From Actinomycetes bacterium (GTDB lineage: Bacteria > Actinomycetota > Acidimicrobiia > Acidimicrobiales > Acidimicrobiaceae): DNA of 8,224 nucleotides. Positions 6,136 to 8,224 of the stretch are shown piece after piece (positions within the stretch are counted from its first letter, which is position 1; every line of letters starts with the position of its first letter). The translations under genes were made by a program, and so were the position numbers. A model generated the notes under the pieces. It was not told where the DNA came from. It saw nothing but the letters and a program-made list of their open reading frames with translations, and ran no database searches. Where the stretch lies: contig JAKAOC010000085.1 of assembly GCA_021823385.1 (NCBI GenBank), positions 1-8,224 of the forward strand, in the 5' to 3' direction.

Positions 6136-6783
6136 CTACAGAACGTAGAAGAGTATGAAGAACACAACCGACATGACGGCCAGCGCATTCCACGCATACG
6201 TCAAGCCCTCGACGTTGGCCCTGAAGTTCTCCGCCTTCGGCTGACGCGAGATGCCGACTCCGCCGTCACCGTCCAGCACTGCGCGATTGCGCACCAGCCG
6301 CACAAGCAACGTCTCGAGCCAATACATATGGCCCAGGATGATGAAGGAGTAGACAGGCGCGAAAGCGACGAAGACCCCGCCGTAACCCGAAGCTCCCGGG
6401 TAGAAGTTGAGCCTGGTCAACTCCCAAATCTGGAAGCCGGCGGCCAACACACCCAACCCGAGGGACACCGAGCCGGCCACTAGCCAGTCGATCGTGGAGC
6501 CGCGACGCAAGCGCATGGACCCGACCGTCTGGATGATGGCACTTCCGGCCACGGATGCGAGGATCAGCGAGCCAAGCAGGACGGAAGCCGTCTGATGGTG
6601 CGGATCCCATAAGCCATTGGAGTTCAGCGAGCGCAGGTAGAAATAGGCGAAGATCAATCCACCAAAGGCCGTGATCGTCAGCGCTATCGATATCCTCGAA
6701 CCCCACCAAAGCGAGCCAAGCGCCGCCTCGTGGTAAAGCTGCTCCTCGTCTACCGCAGGCCTGTCCTCAGTTATTTCGCTCAT
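6136..6783 (-). CDS. ctaE: Cytochrome c oxidase subunit III, divergent
   Basis: 215 residues with five predicted membrane helices (about 27-50, 66-87, 99-121, 134-164, 194-215). This matches the short bacterial subunit III that lacks the first two helices of the seven-helix form. Family features seen are SRISIALTITAFGGLIFAYFYLRS with NGLW in helix 1, GFQIWEL near 116-122, YGGVFVAF, and a final helix starting VEGLTYAWNAL. Usual signatures are weakened: the TGxHGxHV region reads APVYSFIILGHMY, and the YWHFVD start of the last helix reads YAWNALA. Subunit III binds no redox centre; it stabilises subunit I and helps proton uptake (family knowledge). The ATG at 6783 directly follows the ctaD stop (TAAATG), and its ribosome binding site lies inside the ctaD end, so the two are translationally linked. 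Confidence 0.88.
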   Translation of the reverse strand: MSEITEDRPAVDEEQLYHEAALGSLWWGSRISIALTITAFGGLIFAYFYLRSLNSNGLWDPHHQTASVLLGSLILASVAGSAIIQTVGSMRLRRGSTIDWLVAGSVSLGLGVLAAGFQIWELTRLNFYPGASGYGGVFVAFAPVYSFIILGHMYWLETLLVRLVRNRAVLDGDGGVGISRQPKAENFRANVEGLTYAWNALAVMSVVFFILFYVL

Positions 6784-8224
6784 TTAAGCCCTCCCTACCG
6801 GGTCGAGGTCCTTGGTCTCGTTGACAATGTCCGCTACGGGCAGGGCGTTGGCATCGCCATACTCATAGGGCCAGGACAACACGACCGGAACGCGCTTGAA
6901 GTTGTGGGCGGGCGGCGGATAGGACTCGACAAACCACTCGAGGCTCCGCGAACCCCACGGATTCCTCACCGTAGGCGTACGCGTAACCGCGAGCTGCCAG
7001 ACGAAGGTAATCGCGAAGAATAGCAACGAAGCACCGAGCAGGTATGAGGAGACCGACACCCACTGGTTCAGGAACTGCAGCCGGTGAGCGTACTCGAACA
7101 CTCGGCGAGGCTGGCCCAACAAACCAACCGCAAAGAGCGGCATGAAGGTGGAGTTGAAGAAGACAATCATGGTCCAGAAGTGAATCTTCCCCAGCTTCTC
7201 GGAAAGCTGGTAACCGGTCACAAGCGGAGTCCAATAATAGATCGCCCCAAAGAAGGCGAAGATGACACCACCCATGATCGTGTAGTGGAAGTGGGCCATG
7301 ACGAAGAAGCTTCCGTGGACGGTGACATTGATCGGCACGTCGGAGACGTAAACCCCGGTCAAACCACCGAAGAGGAAGTTGAAATACACTCCGAGCATGA
7401 ACAGCATCGGGGTGGTCAGCCGGATTCGAGCCCTCCAAAGGGTTCCCATGCCCACCAGGTAGATGAAGCCTGTCGGTATTGAGATCAGCTCTGTCGTGAG
7501 CATGAACAGTGGACGCATGTCCGGGTTCATACCGCTCTGGAAGAGGTGGTGCTGCCACACGAAGAAGCTAAGGATGGCCAGACCTATGAAGCCCGCCGCG
7601 GATGTTTTATAGGCGAATACCGGTTTGCGGGCAAAGACCGGAATGATCTCAGCGACTAAGCCGAACCCGGGTATCGCCAATAAGTACACCTCTGGATGGC
7701 CGAAGAACCAGAAGAGGTTCTCCCACAGGAACGAGGACCCCCCATGCCCCGAGTACAAGAGCGCCGTCTGGGCCGTGCGGTCAAGCGCCAGCACATAGAG
7801 ACCATCTATCAGCACTGGAATCGAGAGGATCATGGTGAAGCCGAGCGAGAGCATCGACCATCCCATGACCGGGAGCCTGCTCCAGGACATACCGGGCGCC
7901 CTGTAGTTGATGATCGTGGCCACGATGTTGGTCGAGGCACAGACCATCGAGAGGCCCTGCAGGCCGAAGCCCAGGATATAGGTGTCCTGTCCAACACCCT
8001 GCTGGACCGAGAGCGGGGCATAGCCAGTCCAACCGGACTGGAAGCCGCCCTGCCACAGGCCGGAGAGCAGGATGAAGTAGGAGATCGGGGTGAACCAGAA
8101 CGAGAGGGCCTCCAAGCGCGGGAAGGCCACACGCTTGGTGCCGATCATCAGGGGCACCACGTAGTTACCGAACGGACCGAGGACGACCGAAGTCATCATC
8201 ATCATCATCATGGTCCCGTGCTCA
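6784..8224 (-). CDS. ctaD: Cytochrome c oxidase subunit I (aa3-type), 5' partial, with altered proton-channel residues
   Basis: 479 residues are visible; the gene continues beyond base 8224. The ATG at 8211 is not the start: in-frame codons upstream give EHGT, the conserved HGT motif whose His (8220-8218) is a heme a ligand, so roughly 90-100 residues are missing. Numbering from the 8211 Met, ligands and signatures are: GHPEVY with H172 (CuB), E174 and Y176 (His-Tyr cofactor); HH221-222 (CuB); H299; AHFHY with H307 (heme a3) and H309 (heme a); QPRR with R369-R370 (propionates). This is the catalytic subunit reducing O2 to water in the membrane. Unusual: R27 replaces the D-channel Asp, E34 the D-channel Asn, I250 the K-channel Lys and G300 the Mg-site Asp. 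Six consecutive Met codons follow HGT. It is followed by ctaE with no gap. Confidence 0.93.
   Translation of the reverse strand, partial: EHGTMMMMMMTSVVLGPFGNYVVPLMIGTKRVAFPRLEALSFWFTPISYFILLSGLWQGGFQSGWTGYAPLSVQQGVGQDTYILGFGLQGLSMVCASTNIVATIINYRAPGMSWSRLPVMGWSMLSLGFTMILSIPVLIDGLYVLALDRTAQTALLYSGHGGSSFLWENLFWFFGHPEVYLLAIPGFGLVAEIIPVFARKPVFAYKTSAAGFIGLAILSFFVWQHHLFQSGMNPDMRPLFMLTTELISIPTGFIYLVGMGTLWRARIRLTTPMLFMLGVYFNFLFGGLTGVYVSDVPINVTVHGSFFVMAHFHYTIMGGVIFAFFGAIYYWTPLVTGYQLSEKLGKIHFWTMIVFFNSTFMPLFAVGLLGQPRRVFEYAHRLQFLNQWVSVSSYLLGASLLFFAITFVWQLAVTRTPTVRNPWGSRSLEWFVESYPPPAHNFKRVPVVLSWPYEYGDANALPVADIVNETKDLDPVGRA
6789..6795 (-). promoter_or_regulatory. ctaE ribosome binding site inside the ctaD end
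   Basis: GGGAGGG on the minus strand lies in the last sense codons of ctaD (Val-Gly-Arg-Ala), 5 bases before the ctaE ATG at 6783. With the TAAATG junction this indicates translational coupling and so balanced synthesis of subunits I and III. Confidence 0.7.
8194..8211 (-). repeat. (ATG)6 trinucleotide tract inside ctaD
   Basis: Six tandem ATG codons on the minus strand encode six methionines in membrane helix II of subunit I, starting two residues after the heme a histidine (H-G-T-M). The site normally holds mixed Met, Ile and Phe residues. Such a tract could slip by whole codons in replication without breaking the frame. Confidence 0.9.

Noticed and set aside
8209..8211. ATG at 8211 as the start of ctaD
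   Set aside because: The frame stays open to the window edge, and the codons just upstream encode the conserved His-Gly-Thr motif holding a heme a ligand.
8194..8211. (CAT)6 on the plus strand looks like a hexahistidine tag
   Set aside because: It is the complement of six Met codons in ctaD; no plus-strand gene reads through it and nothing else suggests an engineered construct.

Overview
The window is GC-rich DNA that reads like an actinobacterial chromosome. A LytR-CpsA-Psr (LCP) cell-wall protein with a LytR_C domain points to a Gram-positive-type envelope. A membrane-fused spermidine-synthase-like protein, a MarR regulator, an FSR-type MFS pump and an aa3-type cytochrome oxidase operon fit the same assignment. 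A lineage such as Acidimicrobiia is possible, but no marker gene in view proves it.

Layout. Bases 1-736 (+) hold the C-terminal part of an LCP protein whose start lies outside the window. Bases 833-2383 (+) encode a polytopic membrane protein fused to a spermidine-synthase-like methyltransferase-fold domain. A gene-poor stretch follows (2384-3173), with GC-rich hairpins, a possible cloverleaf-like RNA (2527-2609) and one doubtful ORF (2701-3177). Bases 3174-5607 (+) are a tight three-gene operon: a class I methyltransferase, a MarR-type regulator and an FSR-type MFS exporter. Each junction overlaps by one base, and the set looks like an inducible resistance or detoxification cassette. Bases 5608-5967 are a convergent intergenic region. 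Bases 5968-8224 (-) are a cytochrome c oxidase operon read leftwards: ctaD (subunit I, 5' end outside the window), ctaE (subunit III), then a 39-residue single-helix membrane protein, closed by a strong hairpin terminator at 5921-5950.

The most interesting content is in the oxidase. Subunit I keeps the visible heme and copper ligands and the HPEVY motif. By gap-free alignment made from memory, however, it has lost the D-channel entrance aspartate (Arg instead), the D-channel asparagine (Glu instead), the K-channel lysine (Ile instead) and the Mg-site aspartate (Gly instead). Subunit III has also lost the family's usual signature residues. The 39-residue gene has a good ribosome binding site and sits between ctaE and the terminator, so it may encode an accessory oxidase subunit. 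The order subunit I - subunit III - small protein resembles the coxA-coxC-coxD order of some acidophilic iron oxidizers. That resemblance is only a lead.
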